Numbered from the stretch's first letter, positions 1 through 7,919 are shown. The stretch is DNA of 17,715 nt from DATGMB01 sp035293845 (GCA_035293845.1 DATGMB010000181.1:1-17715); one strand, 5' to 3'. Numbers and translations are program-made. Notes: generated by a model not told the origin, from the sequence alone.

Positions 1-261
1 ATCGCCGCCGAGCTCGCGCTGCCGCGCGTCGACTTCATCAAGATGGATGTTGAAGGCGCCGAAGTCAAAGCGCTCGCCGGCGCCGCTTCCGTTCTCGCGC
101 GATACAAGCCGCGCCTCGCCATCGCGGCCGAGCACCACCCCGACGACCAGTTCACCATCCCGGCGGCCGTCCGCCGCGCCCGCCCGGATTACCGGATGGA
201 ATGCGGCCAATGCCTCGAAACGCAGGGTCACATCTGGCCCAACGTACTTTTCTTCTGGTAG
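1..261 (+). CDS. FkbM-family methyltransferase, C-terminal fragment
   Basis: This is the 3' end of a gene that starts before the window; the frame is open from base 1 and ends with TAG at 259-261, giving 86 residues. The segment FIKMDVEGAEVKALAGA is the conserved core of FkbM-type S-adenosylmethionine-dependent methyltransferases, where the acidic residues of the DVEGAE motif sit at the end of a Rossmann strand. The remainder (a KPRLAIAAEHH strand, then an aromatic C-terminus) matches the end of the family fold. FkbM enzymes usually O-methylate sugars or other small molecules and are common in polysaccharide and natural-product clusters. The substrate cannot be told from this fragment. No clear terminator follows; a short GGCGC/GCGCC repeat lies just downstream. 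Confidence 0.85.
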   Translation: MAAELALPRVDFIKMDVEGAEVKALAGAASVLARYKPRLAIAAEHHPDDQFTIPAAVRRARPDYRMECGQCLETQGHIWPNVLFFW

Positions 262-323
262 CGCGAAGGCGCTGCGCCGTCACAAAACCCCACTCCGCGC
301 CGTCCTACCGATGTGACCCCCGC

Positions 324-328
324 GGAGG
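324..328 (+). promoter_or_regulatory. ribosome binding site deciding the sigma-factor start
   Basis: GGAGG lies 11 bases before the ATG at 340. No comparable Shine-Dalgarno sequence precedes the alternative in-frame GTG at 313, so ATG 340 is preferred. The spacing is at the long end of normal. Confidence 0.55.
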
Positions 329-339
329 AAATCGCGCTC

Positions 340-864
340 ATGCCGCCCGCCGGCTCCGGCCCGCGCGAATCGGTGGAGTCGCTCTTCCGCCGCCATTACG
401 GGCGCCTGGTCAGCCTGCTGGCGCGCGTCACCGGCGACCCCGCCCAGGCCGAGGAGCTCGCCGCCGACGTCTTTTGCAAACTCGCACGCCCCGGCGCTCC
501 GCATGCGGAATCCGCACCCTGGCTGTATCGGGTGGCCTTGAACGCCGGCCTGGATGCCCTTCGCTCCAACACCCGCCGCCGGCGCCGCGAGGAGGCGGCC
601 GGCGCCGAAAGCCTTCGCACCGCCTCCGGGCCGACCGCCCTCGACAGCCTGCTCGCGGAAGAGCGCCGCGAGCGCGTCCGCGGGATCCTCGCCGAAATGA
701 AACCCCGCGATGCCCAACTGCTGCTGCTCCGCGCGGAGGGGCTACCCTATAAGGAGCTCGCGGCGGCCGTGGGCGTGCAGCCCTCGTCCGTCGGCACGCT
801 GCTGGTCCGCGCCGAAGCCGAATTCGCCCGCCGCTACCGCGAGCGCTATGGAGAAGATCTATGA
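340..864 (+). CDS. ECF-type RNA polymerase sigma factor (sigma-70 family)
   Basis: This encodes a 174-residue sigma factor of the extracytoplasmic-function class. Region 2 spans about residues 10-78: the ESLFRRHYGRLVSLL start, a DPAQAEELAADVFCKL helix, then WLYRVALNAGLDALR, the -10 recognition and melting segment. A basic linker (RRRRRE) follows. Region 4 (about 108-165) carries a helix-turn-helix, LPYKELAAAVGVQPSSVGTL, for -35 recognition. There is no region 1 or 3, as expected for this class. The stop overlaps the start of the anti-sigma gene by 4 bases (ATGA), so the two are translationally coupled. An in-frame GTG at 313 would add nine residues, but it lacks a ribosome binding site. The target regulon is unknown; the third gene of the operon may be linked to the same response. 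Confidence 0.9.
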   Translation: MPPAGSGPRESVESLFRRHYGRLVSLLARVTGDPAQAEELAADVFCKLARPGAPHAESAPWLYRVALNAGLDALRSNTRRRRREEAAGAESLRTASGPTALDSLLAEERRERVRGILAEMKPRDAQLLLLRAEGLPYKELAAAVGVQPSSVGTLLVRAEAEFARRYRERYGEDL

Positions 865-1331
865 CCCCCTGCTGGCCCCCCGGCGCTCTGCGCGCCCACC
901 TGGATGGCGAGCTCGCGCCCGGTGACGCGGCGCAGCTCGCGGCTCATCTGGAGCTGTGCCCCGCCTGCTCGGCCCAGCTCCGCGAGATCGCCGCGCGGGC
1001 CGAATGCGTTACGGGCCTGCTGCGCGCGCTCGAACCGGCGCCCCGCGCGCGCCGGCGGAGGTTGGCGTTGCCACGACGTCTGGCCGCCGGCGCCATTGCC
1101 GCCGCGTGCGCGCTGCTGCTTTTGCCTTCGCGCCCGCCGGCGCCACACCGGACCGCGGCCACGCTGCAGCCCTTTATCGCGCTCGATAACGACCCGATCG
1201 ACACGGGCCTGGTCGTCCGCGTCGCGCTCGGCCCTGACCGAATCCCCGCCGACATCATCGTCGGCTCCGATGGGCGCCCCCACGCGTACCGTCTCGTATC
1301 CAATTTCTCCGAAGGAGTCAAAACCGAATGA
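861..1331 (+). CDS. zinc-finger membrane anti-sigma factor
   Basis: A 156-residue protein overlapping the upstream sigma gene by four bases. The N-terminal 40 residues carry a zf-HC2/ZAS-type zinc site, HLELCPAC (His29, Cys33, Cys36), with Cys4 or His13 as a possible fourth ligand; HLDGEL precedes it as in the family. A basic stretch (RARRRR, about 62-67) leads to one short hydrophobic segment (about 74-88) that is probably a transmembrane helix. About 68 residues follow and should lie outside the cytoplasm; they match no domain I recognise. Family knowledge: ZAS proteins hold the cognate ECF sigma factor at the membrane until a signal releases it. Its position directly after the sigma gene supports that role. 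Its stop overlaps the next ATG by four bases. Confidence 0.85.
   Translation: MTPCWPPGALRAHLDGELAPGDAAQLAAHLELCPACSAQLREIAARAECVTGLLRALEPAPRARRRRLALPRRLAAGAIAAACALLLLPSRPPAPHRTAATLQPFIALDNDPIDTGLVVRVALGPDRIPADIIVGSDGRPHAYRLVSNFSEGVKTE
1312..1317 (+). promoter_or_regulatory. ribosome binding site of the third operon gene
   Basis: AAGGAG sits 10 bases before the ATG at 1328, inside the end of the anti-sigma gene. It supports the start and translation of the third gene in the same transcript. Confidence 0.6.
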
Positions 1332-2197
1332 AACGCATTTACGTTTGGTCCGCGGCTTTCGCATCGTTCGCGATTACCGCTTCCGCCCAGGACGCTCCAC
1401 TGGCCCAGCAAGTCAAAGTGATGGGCATCGGCGGCGCCGTCATGGGCAAAACCGTTAAGGGAGCTCCGTACTCCGGAACCGAGATCACGGAAACCACGCA
1501 GACCCTCGGCGACGGCACCCGCATCCACAACGAGACGCAGACGCAGGTCTATCGCGACAGCGAAGGCCGCGTCCGCCGCGAATCCGGCGACATCGTCAAT
1601 ATCTTCGACCCTGTCGGCAACGCCAGTTACATGCTGGACGCGAAGACCCAGACCGCGCGCAAACTGCCCCTCGGCACTTACTTCTTCCAATCCACTGCCG
1701 ATGGCGCGGCCGCCAAGACCAACATTCAGTGGTTCCGCTACAGCGATAACGGCGGCCCGCTCCCTCCGCCACCCCCGCTGCCCGGCGACCCGTCCGCCGC
1801 CCACGCCGACGCCATCAAGGCGAAGCTCAAAGCGGAGGCCGCCCAGCTCCAGGTAATGCAGGACTCCCTCGGGGCCGCCCGCGCCGGCAAGGTGGCGATC
1901 GCCTTGAAGCACGGCGCCGGCGAACTGCACAGCGAATCCCTCGGCCGGCGCCAGATAGAGGGCGTGAACGCGGATGGCACCCGCGATACCGAAACGATTG
2001 CCGCCGGCGCGATCGGCAACGACCGCCCGATCCAGTCGGTCACCGAGCGATGGTATTCCCCGGACCTCCAGACCTTCATCCAAACCCGCCACAGCGACCC
2101 GCGCACCGGCGAAGAGACTTTCCGGCTGACCAATATCGTCCGCGCTGAGCCGCCCGCCTATCTCTTCCAGGTACCCGCGAGCTATCAGATCCACTAA
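1328..2197 (+). CDS. exported protein of unknown function in the sigma/anti-sigma operon
   Basis: 289 residues. Residues 1-20 form a signal peptide (MKRIYVW, a hydrophobic core, then an ASA-Q cleavage site), so the mature protein is periplasmic or outer. The first half contains KGAPYSGTEITETTQTL and YRDSEGRVRRESGD. The centre has a proline run (about 138-148) followed by a charged, coil-prone helix. The C-terminal half has ERWYSPDLQTFIQTRHSD and a conserved-looking YLFQVPASY end. I recognise these blocks as recurring in acidobacterial proteins found beside sigma/anti-sigma genes, but no biochemical role is known to me. It has no catalytic motif and no transmembrane helix beyond the signal. 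The ATGA overlap puts it in one operon with the regulators, so it may be a sensor, effector or buffering partner of that sigma system. Confidence 0.75.
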   Translation: MKRIYVWSAAFASFAITASAQDAPLAQQVKVMGIGGAVMGKTVKGAPYSGTEITETTQTLGDGTRIHNETQTQVYRDSEGRVRRESGDIVNIFDPVGNASYMLDAKTQTARKLPLGTYFFQSTADGAAAKTNIQWFRYSDNGGPLPPPPPLPGDPSAAHADAIKAKLKAEAAQLQVMQDSLGAARAGKVAIALKHGAGELHSESLGRRQIEGVNADGTRDTETIAAGAIGNDRPIQSVTERWYSPDLQTFIQTRHSDPRTGEETFRLTNIVRAEPPAYLFQVPASYQIH

Positions 2198-2202
2198 TTC
2201 AC

Positions 2203-2230
2203 GCGGCGCGGGCCGCCCGGCCCGCGCCGC
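2203..2230 (+). terminator. perfect 12-bp GC hairpin after the sigma operon
   Basis: GCGGCGCGGGCC at 2203-2214 pairs perfectly with 2219-2230 around a 4-base loop. It starts five bases after the stop of the exported-protein gene. The downstream bases are not a T run (CTTCC), so it is either a U-less terminator or an mRNA-stabilising 3' end. Confidence 0.55.
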
Positions 2231-2275
2231 CTTCCGCAACCAAACTCCTCCTGCCTGTGTTACCGTCATAAAACC

Positions 2276-5200
2276 ATGTTCATGCGCTCCTGTTGCTGCT
2301 GGTTAGTAGGCATTTCCCTCATGGCGGTCGCGGCTTTCGCGCAGGCGCCCCGCAAGTCGCCGTTCCTTCCGAACCGCTACACCCTGATCCTCGCCGATCC
2401 GCCGGTGGCCCAGCGCTTCGCCGGCCGTGAACAGGTGCGCACCGCCGCCGCGGCGGCTTACCGCGGGCAGCTCGAGTCCGCGCAGGCGAGCATCCGCCGC
2501 GAGCTCGCCAGCCGCAACATCCGCGTCGAAGGCTCCGTTTCCACGGTGCTCAACGCCCTCTTCGTCGCGGCTCCCGCGGCTCGCGTGCCTGAGCTCAAGG
2601 CTCTCCCCGGCGTCATTGCCGTGCTGCCCCGCCGCGCGCTGCGGACCCACACCAACCGCGCCACCGCGCTCATGAATGCCCCGACCGCCTGGAGCGCTCT
2701 TGGCGGTCAATCCAAGGCCGGCGCGGGCATGAAGATCGCCATCATCGATACCGGCATCGACCAGAACCATCCCGCCTTCCAGGACTCATCCCTCTCCGTC
2801 CCGGCTGGATTCCCCAAGTGCAACGCGCCGAACGATTGCCTCCAGTTCACGAACACTAAAGTGATCGTCGCGCGCAGCTACGTGCCCCTGTTTGCCGCCG
2901 GGAGCGATCCGCACAACCCTGCCGCCGACTCTACGCCCGACGATTTCTCCGCCCAGGACCACGTCGGCCACGGCACCGCCGTAGCTTCCATCGCCGCAGG
3001 CAACACCAACACGGGCTCGGTCACCTTCTCCGGCATGGTACCCAAAGCGTGGCTCGGCAGTTACAAGGTCGCGGGATCGCCGGGCGTGCATGACGGCATC
3101 GACGATGCGGCCAGCATCATGGCCGTTGAAGACGCCCTCAACGACGGCATGGATGTCGCGGTCTACTCCGCCGGCGGCCCCGCGCTTTTCGGACCGCTCG
3201 ATACGGGAGCCGCCTGCGGCGAAGCAGCCGGCACGCCGTGCGATCCCGTGGCCGCCGCCTTCGAGAGCGCCGCCCGCGCCGGCCTCGTCATTGTGGCCTC
3301 CGCCGGAAATGACGGCGACGGCACCGGCCAGGCCTACTGCACCGGCGCCAACGTGTACCCCTGCCCGACCGTGGTCTCCTCGCCCTCTACCGCTCCCTCG
3401 GTTCTCTCGGCCGGCGCGCTCCTCAACTCGCATGTCCTGGTGCCCACCGTCAGCATGGCGGGCAACGGCGCCCCCTCCAATCTGAAGAACATCGCCGCCG
3501 CCATCAGCGACGTCGATTACTATTTCTCGATCGCCAATACGGCTCCGCTCGTCGATATCACCCAGCTTGGCGCCAATGGCTTCGCCTGCTCCAGCCTGCC
3601 CGACCACTCGCTCGACAACTCCATCGCCCTCATCGCCCAGGGCGGAACCTGCCAGGACGCCGACCGCGCCCTCAACGCCTGGAATGCCGGCGCCGTCGGC
3701 ATCATCCTCTATGCCCCCGCCTCCGCCACCACGCTCAGCCCGCCCGAAGGCATTCAGGATAACTTCTTCGGCCCTGTCGTCCTCGTGTCCAACAGCGACG
3801 GCCAGAACCTGAAAACCTACATCGACGCCAATCCCGGCCAGAACGTCACGGTGGATCTCGCCGGCGCAGAGCAGGATCTCTCGGCCTATGTTTCCCAGTG
3901 GAATCTGACGCCGGCGATCGCCGCCAACCAGTTCGCCAGTTACTCCTCCATCGGGCCCTCGCTCGGCAACTACGCCATCAAGCCCGATCTGGTCGCGACG
4001 GGCGGCCTCGACCCCGGCGCTTTCTCGCTCGGGCTCCTTCTGCCGGACCCCAACGATTACTACCTGCCGTTACCCTCGGGGATGTACGCCGCCGCGCAGC
4101 GCTTCGATCCGTACGGTGAAGTCTACAGCCAGAACGGCTACGCCGCCGCCGATGGTACCAGCTTTGCCGCGCCTTTGATTGCCGGCGCGGCCGCCATGGT
4201 CAAGCAGGCCCATCCCGGCTGGACCGCCGCGCAGATCCGCTCGGCGCTCGTGAACAATTCCGCGCAGGACGTCAAGACCGATGACTTCGCCGATCCGGTC
4301 GATGCCGAATGGATCGGCGCCGGGCGTCTGGACGCCGGAGCGGCCGTCGCCGCCACCGTCACGGTCGAGCCTTCCAGCCTCTCCTTCGGTTCTCTGAAGG
4401 CCGGCGGCTCGTTGCCGGCGCCCATCCAGTTGACCGTGGTCAATCACGGCTCATCCGCCGTCTCCCTGACGCCGGCGGTCGCGCCCGTCACGGCCGTCAG
4501 CGGCATCTCGGTTTCGCTGAATCCGGCGGGCGCGCTCTCGCTGCCGGCCGGCGGCTCTGCTGTGCTCAACGTCTCGCTGACGGGCTCCGTTCCGACCGCT
4601 GGCGAATACTCCGGCAACGTCACGCTGCAGGGCTCGGGTGTCTCGCTCCACATCCCGTACCTGTTCCTCGTGGGGAATGGCACGCCGTACAACATCACGT
4701 ACGCGTTCATCGGAGGGGACACGATCGCCGGCCAGGATGCAGGAATCCAGTTGGTTTCCATCACCGACTCCTACGGGATCGCGGTCCCCAACGCCAGCGT
4801 TGTCTACAGCATCAGCCCGCGCGGCGGCGCGACGCTTTCGAGCGTGCCGGGCAGGCCTGCGTGCTCGCCCGCCACTTCGACCACCACGATTACCTGCCCC
4901 ACGGATAACAACGGCTTCTCCTGGGTGGATGTCACCGCGGGCCCGAATCCCAATATGCTGAGCCTGAACGTCACCGCCGCCGGCCAGCGTTTTTCCAACT
5001 ACATCATCGCGCGCAGCGCCCCCGCGATCGCTTCCGGCGGGATTCAGCCCTGGGCCTACGCCGATTCCGGCACGCCCGTCGCGCCCGGCTCTTATGCGGC
5101 GATCACCGGAACCGCGCTCGCCGATTCCGATATCCAGTTCGGCGGCGCGCCCCCGTACGCCATGTTCCTCGAATGCACGGATGCCGGCGGCGTTTGCAAC

Positions 5201-5743
5201 GTGTCCTTCGATGTGCCTTCCGCCGGCTTGAGCCTGCCCGCGCGCATTGTGGGCGTCAGCCCGACTGAGATCGACGTCCAGGTCCCCTGGGAGCTCAAAG
5301 GCCAGTCCTCGGCGCAGGTGAAGGTCATCATGAACGGGTACGAATTCAGCAACGTCGTGACCGTGCCGCTCGCCGACTATTCGCCTGCTTTCCTGAACGC
5401 CGCCGCGGACGCCATGGACGCCTCCGGCAAGGTCATCACCGCCACCAATCCCGCCAAACAGGGGCAAACCATCCAATTGATCGTAAGCGGCCTCGGCCCT
5501 GTGAACAACAACCCCGGCGACGGCAATCCGGCCGGCGCCAATGCCACCACGCTCCAGCAGCCGCAAGTCACGATCGGCGGTCAGAACGCCACCGTGACCG
5601 CCAGCCAGCTCCGTCCCGGCAGCGCCGGCAACTATCTCGTCACCGTGACCGTTCCCACCGGCATCACGCCCGGCGCGTCCGTCCCCATCACCATCTCGAT
5701 CGGCGGGTTGACCTCCAAACAGGCCACGATTCCCGTACAGTAG
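2276..5743 (+). CDS. secreted S8 (subtilisin-like) serine protease with PA insert and TIGR03437-type C-terminus
   Basis: 1155 residues, an exported endopeptidase. A signal peptide covers residues 1-22 (ending AFA-QA). An I9-type propeptide follows (about 33-123; YTLILADPPVAQRF to GVIAVLPRR). The S8 domain carries the full set: Asp158 in IAIIDTG, His232 in HVGHGTAVA, Asn345 (oxyanion hole) in ASAGNDGDG and Ser629 in DGTSFAAPLIAGA. A PA (protease-associated) domain is inserted between the oxyanion Asn and the Ser, at about 415-530. After about residue 695 come Ig-like modules, then a TIGR03437-type C-terminal domain (about 915-1155), with PARIVGVSPTEIDVQVPWEL and IQLIVSGLGPV as hallmarks. This domain ends many secreted proteins in Solibacter relatives; its role is unknown, perhaps surface retention. 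It probably digests extracellular protein. A TACCGT box ten bases upstream of the ATG and the lack of a ribosome binding site suggest a near-leaderless mRNA. An ATG two codons later is also possible. Confidence 0.9.
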   Translation: MFMRSCCCWLVGISLMAVAAFAQAPRKSPFLPNRYTLILADPPVAQRFAGREQVRTAAAAAYRGQLESAQASIRRELASRNIRVEGSVSTVLNALFVAAPAARVPELKALPGVIAVLPRRALRTHTNRATALMNAPTAWSALGGQSKAGAGMKIAIIDTGIDQNHPAFQDSSLSVPAGFPKCNAPNDCLQFTNTKVIVARSYVPLFAAGSDPHNPAADSTPDDFSAQDHVGHGTAVASIAAGNTNTGSVTFSGMVPKAWLGSYKVAGSPGVHDGIDDAASIMAVEDALNDGMDVAVYSAGGPALFGPLDTGAACGEAAGTPCDPVAAAFESAARAGLVIVASAGNDGDGTGQAYCTGANVYPCPTVVSSPSTAPSVLSAGALLNSHVLVPTVSMAGNGAPSNLKNIAAAISDVDYYFSIANTAPLVDITQLGANGFACSSLPDHSLDNSIALIAQGGTCQDADRALNAWNAGAVGIILYAPASATTLSPPEGIQDNFFGPVVLVSNSDGQNLKTYIDANPGQNVTVDLAGAEQDLSAYVSQWNLTPAIAANQFASYSSIGPSLGNYAIKPDLVATGGLDPGAFSLGLLLPDPNDYYLPLPSGMYAAAQRFDPYGEVYSQNGYAAADGTSFAAPLIAGAAAMVKQAHPGWTAAQIRSALVNNSAQDVKTDDFADPVDAEWIGAGRLDAGAAVAATVTVEPSSLSFGSLKAGGSLPAPIQLTVVNHGSSAVSLTPAVAPVTAVSGISVSLNPAGALSLPAGGSAVLNVSLTGSVPTAGEYSGNVTLQGSGVSLHIPYLFLVGNGTPYNITYAFIGGDTIAGQDAGIQLVSITDSYGIAVPNASVVYSISPRGGATLSSVPGRPACSPATSTTTITCPTDNNGFSWVDVTAGPNPNMLSLNVTAAGQRFSNYIIARSAPAIASGGIQPWAYADSGTPVAPGSYAAITGTALADSDIQFGGAPPYAMFLECTDAGGVCNVSFDVPSAGLSLPARIVGVSPTEIDVQVPWELKGQSSAQVKVIMNGYEFSNVVTVPLADYSPAFLNAAADAMDASGKVITATNPAKQGQTIQLIVSGLGPVNNNPGDGNPAGANATTLQQPQVTIGGQNATVTASQLRPGSAGNYLVTVTVPTGITPGASVPITISIGGLTSKQATIPVQ

Positions 5744-5747
5744 CGCA

Positions 5748-5814
5748 GTGGGCGGTGCAGCCCTGTATTTTCTCGGCGTCTCGGCGGTTCATTAATTACC
5801 GATCCAGCGCCCAC
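5748..5814. repeat. inverted repeat enclosing a degenerate dispersed-repeat arm
   Basis: GTGGGCG at 5748-5754 pairs with CGCCCAC at 5808-5814, and GCGC flanks extend the match on both sides with one bulged A. Inside, bases 5772-5789 match 16 of 18 bases of the outer arm of the palindromic repeat at 13745-13835. It fills most of the gap between the protease and antiporter genes. Confidence 0.5.
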
Positions 5815-5834
5815 GCGCTACTCTGAATCGCGCC

Positions 5835-5840
5835 CATAAT
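5835..5840 (+). promoter_or_regulatory. -10-like box before the antiporter gene
   Basis: CATAAT ends five bases before the ATG at 5846. No clear -35 or Shine-Dalgarno sequence is visible. If used, transcription would start at or beside the start codon. Confidence 0.35.
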
Positions 5841-5845
5841 GAAGC

Positions 5846-7042
5846 ATGACCACGGGGCCGGCCTATATCCCCCTCTCCCTGCTGGTCGTCTTTGCTTCCG
5901 CCAAGCTACTGGCCGAGCTCTTCGAGCGCTTCGGCCAGCCCGGCATTGTCGGCGAAATCCTCGCGGGCATTCTGATCGGACCCTACGTGCTCGGCTGGAT
6001 GGCGCCTAACGATTTCCTGCGCTTCCTCTCCGAGCTCGGCATCATGTTCCTCCTCTTCCGCGTCGGCCTGGACATCCGCGCCTCCAGTTTGATCCGCGTC
6101 GGAGGCGCCGCGTTCTCGGTCGCGGTCGCCGGAGTCGTTCTCCCGTTCTTCTTCGGCTGGGGCATCTCCGCCATTTTCGGCTCGCCCCGCATCGAGGGCA
6201 TCTTTACGGGCGCCGCGATGGTCGCCACCTCGGTCGGCATCACCGCGCAGGTCCTCGCCGCGCGCGGCCTCCTGCACACCCGCGCGGCCCGTGTCATTCT
6301 GGCCGCGGCGGTGGCCGATGACGTCCTCGGCCTCATCGTGCTCGCCCTCGTCAGCGACATCGCCCGCGGCTCCGTCCATTACATCGATCTCCTCCTCACC
6401 GGCGCCCTCGCGCTCGGTTTCGCCTTCTTCATCGCCCGCTTCGGATCGCACGCCTTCCACCGCGTGATCCCGCGGGTGCGCGCCTCACTCGCGCTGGCCG
6501 AAGGCGAATTCGCCCTTGCCATGACGCTGCTCTTCGCGCTCTCGCTGCTCGCCGTCTATGCCGGAGTCGCCGCGATCGTCGGCGCATTCCTGGCCGGCAT
6601 GGCTCTCTCGGAAACCGTCGACCGCCGCGTCGCCGAGCTCACCAACGGTGTCGCCGAATTGCTGGTGCCGTTCTTTCTGGCAGGCATCGGACTCCACTTC
6701 GACCCGACCCCCTTCCGCGAGCCCGCGACGTTCGCACTCGGCGTCGCGATCATCCTGGCCGCGATTGTCTCCAAATGCATCGCCTGCGGCGCCGCCGCGG
6801 GGCTGCGCTTCGGCCGCGCCGATGCCATCCGCATCGGCGTCGGCATGATCCCTCGCGGTGAAGTCGGCATGGTGGTCGCGCAGATCGGCCTGAACATGCA
6901 CGTCATGTCCTCGGCCGTCTACGGCGTGATCGTCGCGATGTCGGTCGCCACGACCGTGATTGCACCGCCTCTCCTCAAGATTGCCTTCCGCGGTCCGCAC
7001 CCCGCGCCCGAGTCCGAGGAAGAGATGATGCGCCTCGGCTGA
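5846..7042 (+). CDS. CPA2-type cation/proton antiporter (KefB/NapA-like), membrane domain only
   Basis: 398 residues, almost entirely hydrophobic, about 12 membrane segments. It shows the Na+/H+ exchanger family features of the CPA2 branch: the opening ERFGQPGIVGEILAGILIGP, the unwound-helix motif ATSVGITAQVL (about 127-137), the paired aspartates of AVADDVLGLIV (Asp158, Asp159) that bind the ion, and the RGEVGMVVAQIGL segment near the end. It probably exchanges K+ or Na+ for protons across the inner membrane. The protein stops right after the transport domain and has no RCK/TrkA-N regulatory domain, so it is not a full-length KefB/KefC. It stands alone between the protease and the FAH gene. 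The ion specificity cannot be read from the sequence. Confidence 0.88.
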   Translation: MTTGPAYIPLSLLVVFASAKLLAELFERFGQPGIVGEILAGILIGPYVLGWMAPNDFLRFLSELGIMFLLFRVGLDIRASSLIRVGGAAFSVAVAGVVLPFFFGWGISAIFGSPRIEGIFTGAAMVATSVGITAQVLAARGLLHTRAARVILAAAVADDVLGLIVLALVSDIARGSVHYIDLLLTGALALGFAFFIARFGSHAFHRVIPRVRASLALAEGEFALAMTLLFALSLLAVYAGVAAIVGAFLAGMALSETVDRRVAELTNGVAELLVPFFLAGIGLHFDPTPFREPATFALGVAIILAAIVSKCIACGAAAGLRFGRADAIRIGVGMIPRGEVGMVVAQIGLNMHVMSSAVYGVIVAMSVATTVIAPPLLKIAFRGPHPAPESEEEMMRLG

Positions 7043-7065
7043 TCCGCCGCAGGCCCCCGCAACGG

Positions 7066-7097
7066 CCCCCAATCCCCAACCCCCGATCCCCAATCCC
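7066..7097. repeat. C-rich iterated repeat (G-quadruplex-prone on the - strand)
   Basis: Short units of the type CCCCAATC / CCCCGATC repeat back to back here, just upstream of the FAH promoter. Read on the - strand this gives five runs of at least three G separated by 2-3 bases, which is a strong G-quadruplex motif. A related stretch occurs in malQ at 11456-11493. Confidence 0.55.
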
Positions 7098-7099
7098 GT

Positions 7100-7105
7100 T
7101 ACAAT
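7100..7105 (+). promoter_or_regulatory. -10 box of the FAH-family gene
   Basis: TACAAT, five of six bases matching TATAAT, ends eight bases before the ATG at 7114. There is no Shine-Dalgarno sequence, and the predicted start site lies one or two bases from the ATG, so the mRNA is probably leaderless. No good -35 is seen. Confidence 0.5.
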
Positions 7106-7113
7106 ACCCCTTC

Positions 7114-7881
7114 ATGCCGAAATACGTCCGCTACCGAACCGACAGCTCCACCTCGTACGGAATCCTCGAAGGCGACCGCGTCCGCGAGATCACCGGCAGC
7201 CCCGTGGCCGAACACGCCGAGACCCCGACCGCGCACGCGCTCTCCGCCGTCCGGCTGCTTGCCCCGATCGTCCCCGGCAAGATTCTCGCGGTCGGCTTGA
7301 ATTACAAGAGCCATCTCGGCGGACGTCCGCAGCCCGCGCACCCCGAGATGTTCTACAAGCCCACCAGTGCACTCACGGACCCCGGCGCGCCCATTGTCAT
7401 CCCGCGCGACGCCACGGACGTCCACTACGAAGGCGAGCTGGTCGTCGTCATCGGCAAGCCCGCCCGAAATGTCACGCCGGCCGAGGCTCGCGCCGCCATC
7501 TTCGGGGTGACTTGCGGCAACGACGTGAGCGAGCGCAACTGGCAGCACGGCTCCGGCAAGGACCTGCAGTGGTGGCGCGCCAAGGGCTCCGACACCTTCG
7601 CACCGCTCGGCCCGGCCATCTCGACCGATGCCGATTACAGCCGCCTCCTGCTCCAGACGCGGCTCAACGGCGAGATCGTGCAGAGCCAGTACACCTCGGA
7701 CCTGATCTTCGATTGCCCCGCGATTGTGAGTTGGGTCAGCCAGTGGGTCACGCTGTATCCCGGCGACATCATTTACACCGGCACCCCCGGCAGCACGCGC
7801 AAGCTCGCGCCCGGCGACCGCGTCGAGGTGGAAATCGAATCGATTGGGACGCTTTCGAACCCTGTCGCCGCTGCGGAATGA
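7114..7881 (+). CDS. fumarylacetoacetate hydrolase (FAH) family enzyme
   Basis: 255 residues, the usual size for single-domain FAH-fold enzymes of the fumarylpyruvate hydrolase / HpaG / YcgM type. A small N-terminal domain (1-50) is followed by the family entry motif KILAVGLNYKSH. The divalent-metal site is intact: Glu106 and Glu108 in HYEGELVVVIGK, and Asp137 in CGNDVSERNWQ. RAKGSDTFAPLGP (155-167) and GDIIYTGTPGST (218-228) complete the active site. Members hydrolyse C-C bonds in acylpyruvates, decarboxylate oxaloacetate or act in aromatic-acid breakdown. The substrate cannot be assigned, since no catabolic neighbours are present. The gene is monocistronic, flanked by a promoter-like box and by hairpins. 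Confidence 0.88.
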   Translation: MPKYVRYRTDSSTSYGILEGDRVREITGSPVAEHAETPTAHALSAVRLLAPIVPGKILAVGLNYKSHLGGRPQPAHPEMFYKPTSALTDPGAPIVIPRDATDVHYEGELVVVIGKPARNVTPAEARAAIFGVTCGNDVSERNWQHGSGKDLQWWRAKGSDTFAPLGPAISTDADYSRLLLQTRLNGEIVQSQYTSDLIFDCPAIVSWVSQWVTLYPGDIIYTGTPGSTRKLAPGDRVEVEIESIGTLSNPVAAAE

Positions 7882-7891
7882 GAACACCACG

Positions 7892-7919
7892 GGCGCGGGA
7901 GCAGCACTGCGCCCGCGCC
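7892..7919 (+). terminator. hairpin at the FAH/nitric oxide reductase convergence (first of two)
   Basis: GGCGCGGG at 7892-7899 pairs with CCCGCGCC at 7912-7919. After one mismatch, GCAG and CTGC at 7901-7910 continue the stem. It begins 10 bases after the FAH stop. No T run follows; it would act on either strand. Confidence 0.5.

Noticed and set aside
263..335. ECF-type autoregulated promoter before the sigma operon
   Set aside because: An AACC-like and a CGTC-like element occur but only about 11 bases apart, too short for an ECF promoter.
313..339. GTG at 313 as the sigma-factor start
   Set aside because: No ribosome binding site or conserved residues; ATG 340 has GGAGG in front. It cannot be fully excluded.
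4451..5566. Long - strand open frame antisense to the protease, and others such as 944-2269, 11792-13081 and 13728-15011
   Set aside because: They are shadows of the real + strand genes, a normal result of GC-rich codon bias; no recognisable domains, Arg/Gly-rich composition.
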